Shown piece by piece: positions 39,645 through 48,899 of a DNA stretch of 64,000 nucleotides (the stretch's first letter is position 1; the number at the start of each line of letters is the position of its first letter). The notes beneath the pieces are model-generated. The model saw only the letters and a program-made list of their open reading frames with translations, was not told where the DNA came from and did not search any database. Position numbers and translations under genes: made by a program. This DNA comes from Falsihalocynthiibacter arcticus. GTDB taxonomy: Bacteria > Pseudomonadota > Alphaproteobacteria > Rhodobacterales > Rhodobacteraceae. The stretch spans positions 744,001-808,000 of the forward strand of contig NZ_CP014327.1 in the NCBI RefSeq assembly GCF_000812665.2, given 5' to 3'.

Positions 39645-39866
39645 ATGAAAAAAGATATTCACCCCGACTACCACTTCATCAACGTCAAGATGACAGACGG
39701 TACAATCGTTCCTATGCGTTCGACATACGGCAAAGAGGGCGACCAGCTTTCCTTGGAAATCGATCCCTCCGTGCACCCTGCATGGAACGGCGGCAGCTCG
39801 CGTCTTTTGGATGCTGGCGGACGTGTTTCCAAGTTCAAAAACAAATACGCTGGTCTTGGCTTCTAA
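39645..39866 (+). CDS. rpmE: 50S ribosomal protein L31
   Basis: 73 residues: [19 protein letters not shown] and [20 protein letters not shown]. It lacks the CxxC zinc ligands, so it is the zinc-independent form. A strong terminator follows. Confidence 0.96.
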   Translation: MKKDIHPDYHFINVKMTDGTIVPMRSTYGKEGDQLSLEIDPSVHPAWNGGSSRLLDAGGRVSKFKNKYAGLGF

Positions 39867-39885
39867 GCTGTCCACGATATTTATC

Positions 39886-39919
39886 AAAAAACCCGGCTGT
39901 TTTGCAGTCGGGTTTTTTT
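39886..39919 (+). terminator. Terminator after rpmE
   Basis: CCCGGCTG (39892-39899) pairs with CAGTCGGG (39905-39912), flanked by A6 and T7 runs; likely works for both convergent genes. Confidence 0.9.
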
Positions 39920-39937
39920 GTGCGCATTTCTGACGGC

Positions 39938-40216
39938 CTAAGCTTCTGCAAGAGATTGGTTAAGACCGTTCCACTCGTCGGTTAAAGTCCCTGTCGGCGT
40001 TTCCTGCCCGCCCATACGATCCCAATATCCCGCATTTGGGATGTCGCCCTCTATGCGGTGACACAAAGCATGAATGCGGTTCATAATCTGGACGTCCTCA
40101 TAGGCTTGACAGATTTCATGCGCAGCTTCCCAATGCGAACCCAAAGCAAGTTCCCCTTGTTTCAAATGATCCAATGCGGTGCGCGCCAAACCTGTCATAT
40201 CATTACTTTCCGGCAT
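39938..40216 (-). CDS. Small conserved-looking protein of unknown function
   Basis: 92 residues, mostly helical, soluble, with HWEAAHEICQ, IMNRIHALCHRIEGDIPNAGYWDRMGG. The ribosome site GGGAGAG is good. No family was recognised. It is convergent with rpmE and divergent from mipZ. Confidence 0.7.
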   Translation of the reverse strand: MPESNDMTGLARTALDHLKQGELALGSHWEAAHEICQAYEDVQIMNRIHALCHRIEGDIPNAGYWDRMGGQETPTGTLTDEWNGLNQSLAEA

Positions 40217-40407
40217 AATTCTCTCCCGTAAAATACTCGTGAAGGAACTATACGCCTACAGCGAATTCTGGCGAGCATAATTCCAATCCAATGCCGACAA
40301 TCTTTCATATTCTCTTGCCGCCTGCGATGGCTTCCCATAAGGAAAATCACAACATATAGTGTCCCCATAAACTGGGGCTACTGGCAGGACTTTGAAGGGG
40401 AAAAGAT

Positions 40408-41220
40408 TTGGCGCATATTATCGTTGTGGGGAATGAAAAAGGCGGTTCAGGCAAATCGACAACTTCGATGCATCTGGCAACGGCGCTGGTTCGCATGGGG
40501 CATTCGGTTGGGGCGCTTGATCTGGATTTGCGTCAAAAAAGTTTTGGTCGGTATATCGAAAACCGCAAAGCCTATGCAGAAAAGCATGATCTCACGCTCG
40601 CCTGCCCTGATTACCAAGACCTTCCCGAAATCGACTCCACCGCTCTCGAACCCGGTGAAAATATCTATGACCACCGCCTGTCAGCAGCCGTCGCGACCTT
40701 GGAGCCAACCTGCGATTTCATTCTTATTGACTGTCCGGGAAGCCATACGCGCCTGTCCCAAGTTGCGCACTCGCTTGCCGACACATTGGTTAGCCCGCTC
40801 AACGATAGCTTTGTGGATTTCGATCTTTTGGCCCGTGTGGACCCCGAAACAAACAAAATCCTCGGCCCGTCCGTCTATTCGGAAATGGTCTGGAATGCGC
40901 GTCAGTTGCGTGCCCAAGCAGGCCTGCCTCCGATTGACTGGATCGTTGTGCGCAACCGTCTTGCCGCGCAAAACATGCACAACAAGATAAAAATGGGCCA
41001 AGCGATGGAAGATCTTTCCAAGCGCATTGGCTTTCGTACCGCGAACGGTTTCGGCGAGCGGGTCATTTTCCGCGAGTTGTTCCCCAAGGGCCTTACTCTG
41101 CTCGACCTGCGCGATATCGGTGTCAAAGGCCAGATGAACATCTCGAACGTCGCGGCCCGTCAAGAGCTGCGCGAGTTGGTCAAAGTCCTTAAACTTCCCG
41201 GCGTCGAAGTAGACTTCTAG
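40408..41220 (+). CDS. mipZ: Division-plane positioning ATPase MipZ
   Basis: 270 residues, TTG start with GAAGGGG upstream. ParA/MinD family with deviant Walker A NEKGGSGKST, LDLDLRQKSFGRY, Walker B ILIDCPGSHTRLS, and the MipZ-specific middle and tail (RNRLAAQNMHNKIKMGQAMEDLSKRIGFR, ERVIFRELFPKGLTLLDL). It inhibits FtsZ polymerisation near chromosome origins so that division occurs at mid-cell. Found only in alphaproteobacteria. Confidence 0.95.
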   Translation: MAHIIVVGNEKGGSGKSTTSMHLATALVRMGHSVGALDLDLRQKSFGRYIENRKAYAEKHDLTLACPDYQDLPEIDSTALEPGENIYDHRLSAAVATLEPTCDFILIDCPGSHTRLSQVAHSLADTLVSPLNDSFVDFDLLARVDPETNKILGPSVYSEMVWNARQLRAQAGLPPIDWIVVRNRLAAQNMHNKIKMGQAMEDLSKRIGFRTANGFGERVIFRELFPKGLTLLDLRDIGVKGQMNISNVAARQELRELVKVLKLPGVEVDF

Positions 41221-41223
41221 ATC

Positions 41224-42096
41224 CTAGGTAAACTTCCGAAAAAATCGGGTGCGGTCGAACATATCTTCGAGCGCCTCCATCCGTGGCCGCGTGGTATCCC
41301 ACGTGCGCTCTTGCACTGACGCCACCACCGTTTCCAACAAGAGCATGGGCACAATTGCACTGTCCCAAGCAGAGGGCACGATAATCCGACAGCTAAAGGT
41401 ATGGGTCGCGATTTTCTCAATTGGCGACTGCCATTGATCGGTGAACAAAATGATTTTCGCGCCCTTCTCGGCGGCAAGTTCCGCGAGTTTAAGCGTCGAG
41501 TTTTCATAGCGCCGCACGTCGAAAATCACCACGACATCACCTTCTTTAACCTCAAGAAGGTAGTGCGGCCATGCGTTGGATATTGACTGAATATGGGTCA
41601 CATTTGGGCGCAAAACCTGCATGTGGAGGAAAAAGTAATCCGCCAAAGCGCGCGTAATACGACCGCCCACAACGTAAATTCCGCGATCCATATCCGCCAA
41701 AAGGTCGCACGCTTCGTCAAATTCCGTCGTTTCAATTTGCCCCAAGGTCTGGCGGATATTCCCCATAACCGCATCGGTGAAACGATTGAGAATATGCTCC
41801 GTGGGCGCACGCCCCGCCCATGTGTCGTGCTTTTCTATTGGGTCGGATATTTGAGCTTGCAACTCGCCGCGTAGTGCACGTTGAAATTCGGGGAACCCCG
41901 AGAAGCCAAGCTTCTGTACCATCCGAACGACCGTTGGCGTCGAAACCTCCGCATCGTGGGCGACCATTGTGATCGAACCAAGCCCTGACATGGGATAGTT
42001 TTGCAGGAGCGAATCCGCGAGTTGGCGTTCCGCGCGGGTCAAGTTTGCGAAGCTGGCACGCAGAATATCGGATATAGTCTCTGGTGTACTGGTCAA
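41224..42096 (-). CDS. RpiR-family regulator with SIS domain
   Basis: About 290 residues; TTG at 42096 after AAAAAGGGG is the best start, as no suitable ATG exists. HTH_6 domain (LTRAERQLADSLLQNYPMSGLGSITMVAHDAEVSTPTVVRMVQKLGFSGFPEFQ) and SIS sugar-phosphate-type domain (GIYVVGGRITRALADYFFLHM; VVVIFDVRRYENSTLKLAELA). It probably controls the divergent catabolic cluster in response to a metabolite. Confidence 0.88.
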   Translation of the reverse strand: MTSTPETISDILRASFANLTRAERQLADSLLQNYPMSGLGSITMVAHDAEVSTPTVVRMVQKLGFSGFPEFQRALRGELQAQISDPIEKHDTWAGRAPTEHILNRFTDAVMGNIRQTLGQIETTEFDEACDLLADMDRGIYVVGGRITRALADYFFLHMQVLRPNVTHIQSISNAWPHYLLEVKEGDVVVIFDVRRYENSTLKLAELAAEKGAKIILFTDQWQSPIEKIATHTFSCRIIVPSAWDSAIVPMLLLETVVASVQERTWDTTRPRMEALEDMFDRTRFFRKFT

Positions 42097-42135
42097 AATA
42101 GGCCCCTTTTTTATGCGTATACCAAAGGAATGCGT

Positions 42136-42171
42136 TTTCGTGAAGGAAATGCTTTCGTAAAAGAGTTGACA
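42136..42171 (+). promoter_or_regulatory. Direct repeats and -35 element between rpiR and the catabolic cluster
   Basis: TTTCGT occurs at 42136-42141 and 42153-42158, enclosing GAAGGAAATGC; then TTGACA at 42166-42171, a consensus -35, with a weak -10 near 42189. A possible RpiR operator overlapping the promoter. Confidence 0.4.
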
Positions 42172-42237
42172 GAGCGATGCGTTCTGAAACAATACTTTCA
42201 AAGCGCCATCTTTGGAAGCGTTGATTTGGGTGGATGA

Positions 42238-43011
42238 ATGTTGAGACCAGAAGACATCGAGGGGAAACCGGCCTTATTCGTAAACCGCGAAGGCGCGACG
42301 CCCGTGGCAATTGTTTGCGAACACGCGTCGCGGTTTATTCCAACGGAATTTGACGGCTTGGGGCTGACGGAAGTCGCGCGCGAAAGTCACGCAGCGTGGG
42401 ATCCGGGCGCTTTTGACGTTGCGCAGATGTTGGCTCACGGTCTCAACGCCCCACTCGTTGCTTCAGGTGTCTCGCGGCTTGTTTACGATTGCAACCGCCC
42501 GCCCGAAGCGCTCGATGCAATGCCAGCCAAAAGCGAACAGTTTGATGTTCCGGGGAATCTTGCCCTAACCAAAGCCCAGCGCGCCGCCCGCACACAAACC
42601 TATTACGCCCCATTCTGCGCCTCTGTCACCGACCTAATGACGACAGGCATTGAGGCCATCGTTACCGTCCACAGTTTCACCCCTATTTATCACGGCAACC
42701 CCCGCGCTGTTGAATTGGGTATTTTGCACGATTCAGACAGTCGTCTAGCCGACGCGATGCTCAAGAACGCCCCTCAAGAAACGACCCTTTTGACCCTGCG
42801 CAACGAACCCTACGGTCCAGAACACGGGGTGACCCACACGCTCAAAGTTCACGGCGTTGAAAATGGCATTGCAAATGTTATGCTTGAAATCAGAAACGAT
42901 CTTTTAGCGACGCCGCAGCAACGACAGGAAATTGCGCAAATGCTTTTACGGATTTTGCGGAAGTCTCTCAATGAAATTGGTGTTTCGACTCCGCAGGAGG
43001 CGACAGAATGA
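42238..43011 (+). CDS. N-formylglutamate amidohydrolase family protein
   Basis: 257 residues. VAIVCEHASRFIPTEFDGLGL, SRLVYDCNRPPEALDAMP and IVTVHSFTPIYHG carry the His and Glu metal ligands of the HutG-type hydrolase fold. The family cleaves N-acyl-glutamates or similar amides. No histidine-degradation genes adjoin; the context suggests hydrolysis of a gamma-glutamyl or related amide. The stop overlaps the TRAP small permease start. Confidence 0.88.
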   Translation: MLRPEDIEGKPALFVNREGATPVAIVCEHASRFIPTEFDGLGLTEVARESHAAWDPGAFDVAQMLAHGLNAPLVASGVSRLVYDCNRPPEALDAMPAKSEQFDVPGNLALTKAQRAARTQTYYAPFCASVTDLMTTGIEAIVTVHSFTPIYHGNPRAVELGILHDSDSRLADAMLKNAPQETTLLTLRNEPYGPEHGVTHTLKVHGVENGIANVMLEIRNDLLATPQQRQEIAQMLLRILRKSLNEIGVSTPQEATE

Positions 43012-43514
43012 TCCCATTTATCCGTGTATACGTCCGCATCGTTGACGGCTTCAATCGTCGCCTAGGGCGCATCACAATGTATGGGATTTTCGTCATGATC
43101 GCGATCCTGATGTGGTCGTCTGTCTCCAAAATCGCCTTCAATCCATCGCTCTGGACGTTAGAGATCGCTCAATTTGCCATGGTTGCTTATTATATGCTTG
43201 GCGGGCCGTATTCGATCCAAGAGGGCGCGAATGTTCGGATGGATTTGTTTTATGGCGAGTGGTCGACGCGGAAAAAAGCGTGGTTTGACGTTTTCACGGT
43301 GCTGTTCCTCATCTTCTATCTCGGCGTGTTGCTTTATGGCGCCTATGACAGCACCGCCTATTCGTTCAAATACGGCGAGCGCTCGCCAACCGCTTGGCGT
43401 CCATACATGTGGCCGATCAAAATCACGATGTGCATTGGGATTTTCTTGATGCTTTTGCAGGCGATTTCCGAACTCCTCAAAGATATTGCGACCCTCAAGG
43501 GAGTACGCCTCTAA
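43008..43514 (+). CDS. TRAP transporter small permease
   Basis: 168 residues, four helices, with WSSVSKIAFNPSLWTLEIAQFAMVAYYMLGGPYSIQEGANVRMD, the family core. Overlaps the upstream hydrolase (ATGA) and the large permease (TAATG), so it is translationally coupled to both. Confidence 0.92.
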   Translation: MIPFIRVYVRIVDGFNRRLGRITMYGIFVMIAILMWSSVSKIAFNPSLWTLEIAQFAMVAYYMLGGPYSIQEGANVRMDLFYGEWSTRKKAWFDVFTVLFLIFYLGVLLYGAYDSTAYSFKYGERSPTAWRPYMWPIKITMCIGIFLMLLQAISELLKDIATLKGVRL

Positions 43515-45016
43515 TGTCCTACGAAATGATCGCAATCTTTATGTTTGCCACCATGATGCTAATGATGATGACCGGCCAACGGGTGTTTGGCGCGATTGGC
43601 GGGGTCGCTGCGGTTGCCGCCCTGACTCTTTGGGGTACTGGTGGTAGTGACATTCCATTCTCCAGCGCGATGAAGCTGATGAAATGGTATCCCCTGCTCA
43701 CGTTACCGATGTTTATTTTCATGGGCTATGTCCTGTCGGAAAGTAAAATTGCCGACGACCTCTATAAAATGTTCCACGTTTGGATGGGGCCACTAAACGG
43801 CGGGCTTGCCATTGGCACGATCGGCTTGATGGTTTTGGTTTCGGCTATGAACGGCCTTTCGGTGGCGGGGATGGCGATTGGGGCGACGATTGCCCTGCCT
43901 GAACTTCTGCGGCGTGGGTATGACAAGAGGATGGTGACGGGAGTTATTCAAGCGGGGAGTTCGCTGGGAATTCTTGTACCGCCTTCGGTCGTGCTCGTAC
44001 TTTATGCGATGATTGCACGCCAACCCGTCGGGCAGCTTTGGCTTGCCGGTGTGGTTCCGGGCTTGATGATGGCCGCTATGTTCATTCTTTATATCGTGAT
44101 CCGCTGCAAACTGAATCCAGAGCTTGGACCTGCGATGAAGCCCGAAGACTTAGCGGAATATGACCGCGTCTCGGAACATCCTTTGCGGATCAATTTTGTC
44201 ATCATCGCTGCCTTTTTGATGCTCCCCTTCCTGATGCAAGCAGAGTCTGTTTCGGCCAAAACAATCCTTGTGCTCGCGCTGGCAGTTGGTGGGCTCGCCT
44301 ATGTGACCCGCAGCATACCTCTTTTCTATAAGGACGTATTTCTAAAAGAAAAGAACCGCCTTCTATTCTCGGGCCTCCTACCCCTCATCATCTTTTTTGC
44401 GATGATGGTTCCCTTTGTAAATGGCTGGACAAGCCTTGTGGAAAGTTCTGCGATTGGCGCAATGACGGCCTTTTTGGCGGCGGTCCTTAAGGGGCGGATG
44501 AACTCTGAAGTTTTCGAGAATTCCGTGCGCAACACGTTGCTGATCTCTTGTATGTTCATGTGGATTATCCTCGCCGCACTCGGCTTTGGCGCAGTGTTTG
44601 ACGGACTTGGCGCGGTGAAGGCCATCGACAATCTATTCACCGATCAACTTGGCCTAAATCCTTGGATGATCCTGATCCTGATGCAGCTTTCGTTTCTAAT
44701 CATGGGGACCTTTCTCGACGATACTGCGATGCTGGTGATTGTGGCACCACTCTATGTGCCCTTGGTGCAAGTCCTTGGGTTTGACCTTATTTGGTATGGT
44801 GTCCTTTACACAATCACGACACAAATCGCTTATATGACGCCGCCTTTTGGCTATAATCTATTCCTGATGCGCGCCATGGCCCCACCGGAAATCACCCTTA
44901 AGGACATCTACGGCTCTATCCTGCCGTTCGTTTTGGTGATGCTGTTGGCGCTGACCTTGATTATGCTTTTTCCGCAGATTGCTCTGTGGCTGCCGAATTA
45001 CATCTACGGCAAATAA
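43514..45016 (+). CDS. TRAP transporter large permease
   Basis: 500 residues from ATG 43514. DctM-type channel with GLSVAGMAIGATIALPELLRRGYDK, GSSLGILVPPSVVLVLYAMIARQ and AYMTPPFGYNLFLM. Compared with the 427-residue DctM at 7730 it has extra loops near residues 200-260, as in the longer class linked with amino-acid or sulfonate-type substrates. It forms the channel with DctQ. Confidence 0.93.
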   Translation: MSYEMIAIFMFATMMLMMMTGQRVFGAIGGVAAVAALTLWGTGGSDIPFSSAMKLMKWYPLLTLPMFIFMGYVLSESKIADDLYKMFHVWMGPLNGGLAIGTIGLMVLVSAMNGLSVAGMAIGATIALPELLRRGYDKRMVTGVIQAGSSLGILVPPSVVLVLYAMIARQPVGQLWLAGVVPGLMMAAMFILYIVIRCKLNPELGPAMKPEDLAEYDRVSEHPLRINFVIIAAFLMLPFLMQAESVSAKTILVLALAVGGLAYVTRSIPLFYKDVFLKEKNRLLFSGLLPLIIFFAMMVPFVNGWTSLVESSAIGAMTAFLAAVLKGRMNSEVFENSVRNTLLISCMFMWIILAALGFGAVFDGLGAVKAIDNLFTDQLGLNPWMILILMQLSFLIMGTFLDDTAMLVIVAPLYVPLVQVLGFDLIWYGVLYTITTQIAYMTPPFGYNLFLMRAMAPPEITLKDIYGSILPFVLVMLLALTLIMLFPQIALWLPNYIYGK

Positions 45017-45068
45017 TTTCAACGACCCCGAATGGGGCGAAACCTTTAACCTCAACAAGGAGACGACC

Positions 45069-46097
45069 ATGACAACAAGACGCAAGTTTCTCACCACCGC
45101 AGGGGTTGGCGCAGTTGGCGCAACCCTCGCGGCCCCAGCTATCGCCCAAAGCAAAATCAAATGGCGGATGCAAACTTATGCTGGCCCTGCATTGGCCGAG
45201 CACGTCATCACGCCCGCCATCAACAGCTTTAACAAAATCGCTGGCGATGAGATGGAAATCGAACTGTTTTACGCGGACCAACTTGTCCCAACGGGCGAAC
45301 TTTTCCGTGCGATGCAAAAAGGCACAATCGACGCGGTTCAATCCGATGACGATTCCATGGCGTCCCCAACCGAAGTCACTGTATTCGGCGGCTACTTCCC
45401 CATGGCAAGTCGCTACTCGCTCGACGTGCCAGTTCTGTTCAACCAATACGGCCTGAACGAAATCTGGGACGAAGAATACTCCAAAGTTGGCGTAAAACAC
45501 ATCTCTGCTGGCGCATGGGATCCCTGCCACTTCGCAACAAAAGAGCCTATCACTTCGCTCAAAGACCTCGAAGGCAAACGCATCTTTACCTTCCCAACTG
45601 CGGGTCGTTTCCTCACACAATTCGGCGTCATTCCCGTAACGCTTCCTTGGGAGGACATCGAAGTTGCGATGCAAACGGGCGAGCTTGACGGCATAGCATG
45701 GTCTGGCATCACCGAGGATTACACTGTGGGTTGGGCCGACGTGACCAACTACTTCCTCACCAACAACATTTCCGGCGCTTGGGCGGGTTCGTTCTTTGCC
45801 AATATGGATCGCTACAATGAGCTTCCTGAGCACTTGCAAGAACTGCTCAAAGTTTGTACCGACCAATCGCACTATTACCGTCAGTGGTGGTATTGGGGTG
45901 GCGAAGCTGCGCTCCGTGTCAACGGTCCGAAAATGGAACTGACAACAATCCCTGACGAAGAATGGGCTGTTGTTGAAGATGCCGCCGTTAAATTCTGGGA
46001 TGAGATTGCTGCCGAAAGCGAGACCAAAGCCAAGGTTGTCAATATCATCAAGCAATACAACGCAGATATGATCAAAGCTGGCCGTCCATACCGTTAG
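45069..46097 (+). CDS. TRAP solute-binding protein with Tat signal
   Basis: 342 residues from ATG 45069. The N-terminus TTRRKFLTTAGVGAVGATLAAPAIAQ is a twin-arginine signal. The mature part is DctP-like: FYADQLVPTGELFRAMQKGTIDAVQSD, KRIFTFPTAGRFL and MQTGELDGIAWSG. It belongs to the Tat-exported group that often binds as a dimer and takes keto- or amino-acid-like ligands. A strong hairpin follows it. Confidence 0.94.
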   Translation: MTTRRKFLTTAGVGAVGATLAAPAIAQSKIKWRMQTYAGPALAEHVITPAINSFNKIAGDEMEIELFYADQLVPTGELFRAMQKGTIDAVQSDDDSMASPTEVTVFGGYFPMASRYSLDVPVLFNQYGLNEIWDEEYSKVGVKHISAGAWDPCHFATKEPITSLKDLEGKRIFTFPTAGRFLTQFGVIPVTLPWEDIEVAMQTGELDGIAWSGITEDYTVGWADVTNYFLTNNISGAWAGSFFANMDRYNELPEHLQELLKVCTDQSHYYRQWWYWGGEAALRVNGPKMELTTIPDEEWAVVEDAAVKFWDEIAAESETKAKVVNIIKQYNADMIKAGRPYR

Positions 46098-46110
46098 GTC
46101 AATAAATACG

Positions 46111-46133
46111 GTGCGCCCCGTTCTGGGGCGCAC
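46111..46133 (+). promoter_or_regulatory. Intercistronic hairpin after the binding protein
   Basis: Perfect 9-bp stem GTGCGCCCC/GGGGCGCAC with loop GTTCT, no T run, between the binding-protein gene and the ligase gene. Likely mRNA stabiliser or partial attenuator. Confidence 0.7.
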
Positions 46134-46156
46134 TTGCTCACCCAAAGGATACGAAA

Positions 46157-47509
46157 ATGCTAAGTTTTGAAGCTCTTAAAACCGCTGTCGCCGCTGGCAC
46201 AGTTGATACAGTTCTGGTTTGTCTTGTGGACATGCAGGGCCGTCTCATGGGCAAGCGTTTTCTCGCACAACACTTTGTGGACTCCGCCTATGACGAGACC
46301 CATTGTTGTAATTACCTGCTCGCCACTGACCTCGAAATGGCCACGCCCGATGGGTTTGCCTCCACCAGCTGGGAGTCTGGCTATGGCGACTATGTGATGA
46401 AGCCCGATCTGAGCTCCATCCGCCCTATGCCGTGGCTCGACAGCACCGTCATGGTACTTTGTGACGTGCTCGATCACCATAACAATCCCATTCCCCATTC
46501 CCCGCGTGCCATTTTGAAAAAGCAGGTCGCGCGCCTTCAAGACATGGGCTTCACGGCAATCATGGCCACCGAGCTTGAGTTCTTCTTGTTTGAGAAAAGC
46601 TTTGAAGAGATTTCCAAATCCGGTTTCCGCGATTTGACACCGATCTCGGCCTACAACGAAGATTACCACATCCTGCAAACCACCAAAGAAGAGCATGTGA
46701 TGCGCCCCATTCGCAACCATCTCTATGCTGCGGGCATTCCGATTGAGAGCACCAAAGGCGAGGCCGAGGCGGGCCAAGAAGAGCTCAACATCAAGTATTC
46801 CGAAGCTATGAATTGCGCCGAATTTCACACCATTGCCAAACATGCGGTCAAAGAAATCGCTTGGCAAAAGGGCCACGCCGTCAGCTTCCTTTCCAAAGTT
46901 TCGCGCGACCTCGTTGGCTCCTCCTCGCATGTGCATCAGTCGCTTTGGAAAGATGGCAAGAACGCGTTTTTTGATCCCGATGCCGAGCTTGGCATGTCTG
47001 ATATGATGCGTGCCTACATGGGCGGCCTGTTGAAATATGCGCCCGACGTAACCTACTTCCTCGCTCCCTATATCAACAGCTACAAACGCTTCCAAAAAGG
47101 TATGTTCGCCCCCACCAAATCCGTCTGGTCCGTGGACAATCGCACCGCTGGTTTCCGCCTTTGTGGCGCAGGCTCCAAGTCTGTGCGCGTGGAATGCCGC
47201 ATCGGTGGGAGCGACCTAAATCCCTACCTTGCGCTCGCCTGTCAACTCGCTGCCGGGATCAAGGGCATGGAGGAAAATCTTCCCCTTGCAGCCCCCGCCA
47301 AAGGCGACACATATGGAGACAGCGACGGCCCCGAGATTCCGCAAACTCTGCGCGACGCCGCCAAAACTCTTACGAACTCTGTGATGCTGCGAGAAGCCTT
47401 TGGCGACGACGTCGTAGATCACTATACCCGCTGTGCTACGTGGGAAATTGAAGAATTTGACCGCATCGTGACCGATTACGAAATCGCTCGCGGATTTGAA
47501 AGAGCCTAA
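46157..47509 (+). CDS. Glutamine-synthetase-like gamma-glutamyl-amine ligase
   Basis: 450 residues. GS beta-grasp start (VLVCLVDMQGRLMGKR) and catalytic domain with ATELEFFLFE, KGEAEAGQEELNIKYS, SSSHVHQSL (ATP/metal His) and NRTAGFRLCGAGSKSVRVECRIGGSDLNPYLA. It belongs to the PuuA/GlnT class, which joins glutamate to amines other than ammonia using ATP. The typical GS adenylylation Tyr loop is absent. It is followed 2 bp later by the aldehyde dehydrogenase gene. Confidence 0.9.
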   Translation: MLSFEALKTAVAAGTVDTVLVCLVDMQGRLMGKRFLAQHFVDSAYDETHCCNYLLATDLEMATPDGFASTSWESGYGDYVMKPDLSSIRPMPWLDSTVMVLCDVLDHHNNPIPHSPRAILKKQVARLQDMGFTAIMATELEFFLFEKSFEEISKSGFRDLTPISAYNEDYHILQTTKEEHVMRPIRNHLYAAGIPIESTKGEAEAGQEELNIKYSEAMNCAEFHTIAKHAVKEIAWQKGHAVSFLSKVSRDLVGSSSHVHQSLWKDGKNAFFDPDAELGMSDMMRAYMGGLLKYAPDVTYFLAPYINSYKRFQKGMFAPTKSVWSVDNRTAGFRLCGAGSKSVRVECRIGGSDLNPYLALACQLAAGIKGMEENLPLAAPAKGDTYGDSDGPEIPQTLRDAAKTLTNSVMLREAFGDDVVDHYTRCATWEIEEFDRIVTDYEIARGFERA

Positions 47510-47511
47510 AC

Positions 47512-48894
47512 ATGACAAACACAGTGAAATGTATCTCTCCCATCGACGGGTCGCTTTATGCCGAGCGCCCAGTCCTGACCCAATCCCAAGCAGAGGCCGC
47601 CGTTGCGCGCGCCCGTGCGGCGCAAATCGAATGGGCCGCACGCCCTTTGAGTGAGCGCAGCGCCTTGGTCATGGCTGGCGTTGCTGCCGTTGGTGCAATG
47701 AACGACGAAATCGTTCTTGAAATCGCCCACCAAATGGGTCGCCCCGTGCGCTATGGTGGTGAATTCGGCGGCTTCAACGAACGCGCAAGCTACATGGCCA
47801 CGATTGCCAAAGACGCTCTCGCGGACATCGCAGTTGGCGAAGATGCCCAGTTCAAACGCTATATCAAACGCGTGCCGCATGGCGTGGTTTTGGTCGTGGC
47901 CCCATGGAACTACCCCTATATGACCGCGATCAATACGGTCGCGCCCGCTCTCATCGCAGGCAACGCCGTCATGCTCAAACACGCGAGCCAAACCCTGCTT
48001 GTGGGCGAACGCATGGCTGCAGCTTTCCACAGCGTGGGCATTCCTGAGGACGTGTTCCAAAACGTATTCCTAGACCATTCAACAACCAGCGACCTCATCG
48101 CCGCCAAGTGCTTTGGCTTTGTGAATTTCACGGGATCCGTTGGCGGCGGCCAAGCTATGGAGCGCGCAGCAGCAGGCACCTTTACTGGTGTCGGCCTTGA
48201 GTTGGGCGGTAAAGATCCTGGCTATGTGATGGACGACGCGGACCTCGACGCCGCCGTTGATACGCTCATCGATGGAGCAATGTTCAACTCTGGTCAATGT
48301 TGCTGTGGGATCGAGAGGATTTACATCCACGAGAGCCTGTACGACGCCTTTGTCGAAAAAGCTGTGGCGATTGTTTCTGCTTACAAACTTGGCAATCCCC
48401 TTGAAGAAAGCACGACCCTCGGCCCCATGGCCCACACCCGTTTTGCCGCCGAAGTCCGCGCGCAAACTGAAGAAGCCATCGCCGCAGGTGCAACAGCATT
48501 GATCGACCCTGCGCTTTTCCCACAGGACGACGGTGGCGCCTATCTCATGCCGCAAATCCTCACCAATGTGACTCACGATATGCGCGTCATGCGCGACGAA
48601 AGTTTTGGACCCGTTGTCGGCATTATGTCCGTCAAAGACGATGCCGAGGCGATCGCCCTGATGAACGACAGCAACTTTGGCCTAACCGCAAGTCTTTGGA
48701 CCAAAGACATTGATCGCGCGGCCCGAATTGGCGACCAAATCGAAACCGGAACTGTGTTTATGAACCGTGCGGATTACCTTGATCCAGGTCTTTGCTGGAC
48801 AGGTTGCAAAGACACAGGTCGCGGCGGCGGCCTCTCGGTCATTGGGTATCATAACCTTACACGCCCTAAATCTTACCACCTTAAAAAGGCATAA
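47512..48894 (+). CDS. Aldehyde dehydrogenase family protein
   Basis: 460 residues. NAD-binding VVAPWNYPY, NFTGSVGGG, catalytic Glu in LELGGKDPGYV and Cys in NSGQCCCGIERIY, and SFGPVVGIM near the end. The class resembles succinate-semialdehyde/gamma-glutamyl-aldehyde enzymes. It would oxidise an aldehyde produced by the alcohol dehydrogenase encoded next. Neighbours 2 and 5 bp away. Confidence 0.93.
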   Translation: MTNTVKCISPIDGSLYAERPVLTQSQAEAAVARARAAQIEWAARPLSERSALVMAGVAAVGAMNDEIVLEIAHQMGRPVRYGGEFGGFNERASYMATIAKDALADIAVGEDAQFKRYIKRVPHGVVLVVAPWNYPYMTAINTVAPALIAGNAVMLKHASQTLLVGERMAAAFHSVGIPEDVFQNVFLDHSTTSDLIAAKCFGFVNFTGSVGGGQAMERAAAGTFTGVGLELGGKDPGYVMDDADLDAAVDTLIDGAMFNSGQCCCGIERIYIHESLYDAFVEKAVAIVSAYKLGNPLEESTTLGPMAHTRFAAEVRAQTEEAIAAGATALIDPALFPQDDGGAYLMPQILTNVTHDMRVMRDESFGPVVGIMSVKDDAEAIALMNDSNFGLTASLWTKDIDRAARIGDQIETGTVFMNRADYLDPGLCWTGCKDTGRGGGLSVIGYHNLTRPKSYHLKKA

Positions 48895-48899
48895 ATGTC

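Noticed and set aside
44961-46145. A 394-codon minus-strand frame over the TRAP binding-protein gene
   Set aside because: Antisense shadow; the plus-strand gene has a Tat signal and family motifs.
46160-47095. A 311-codon minus-strand frame over the GS-like gene
   Set aside because: Antisense shadow without start context or homology.
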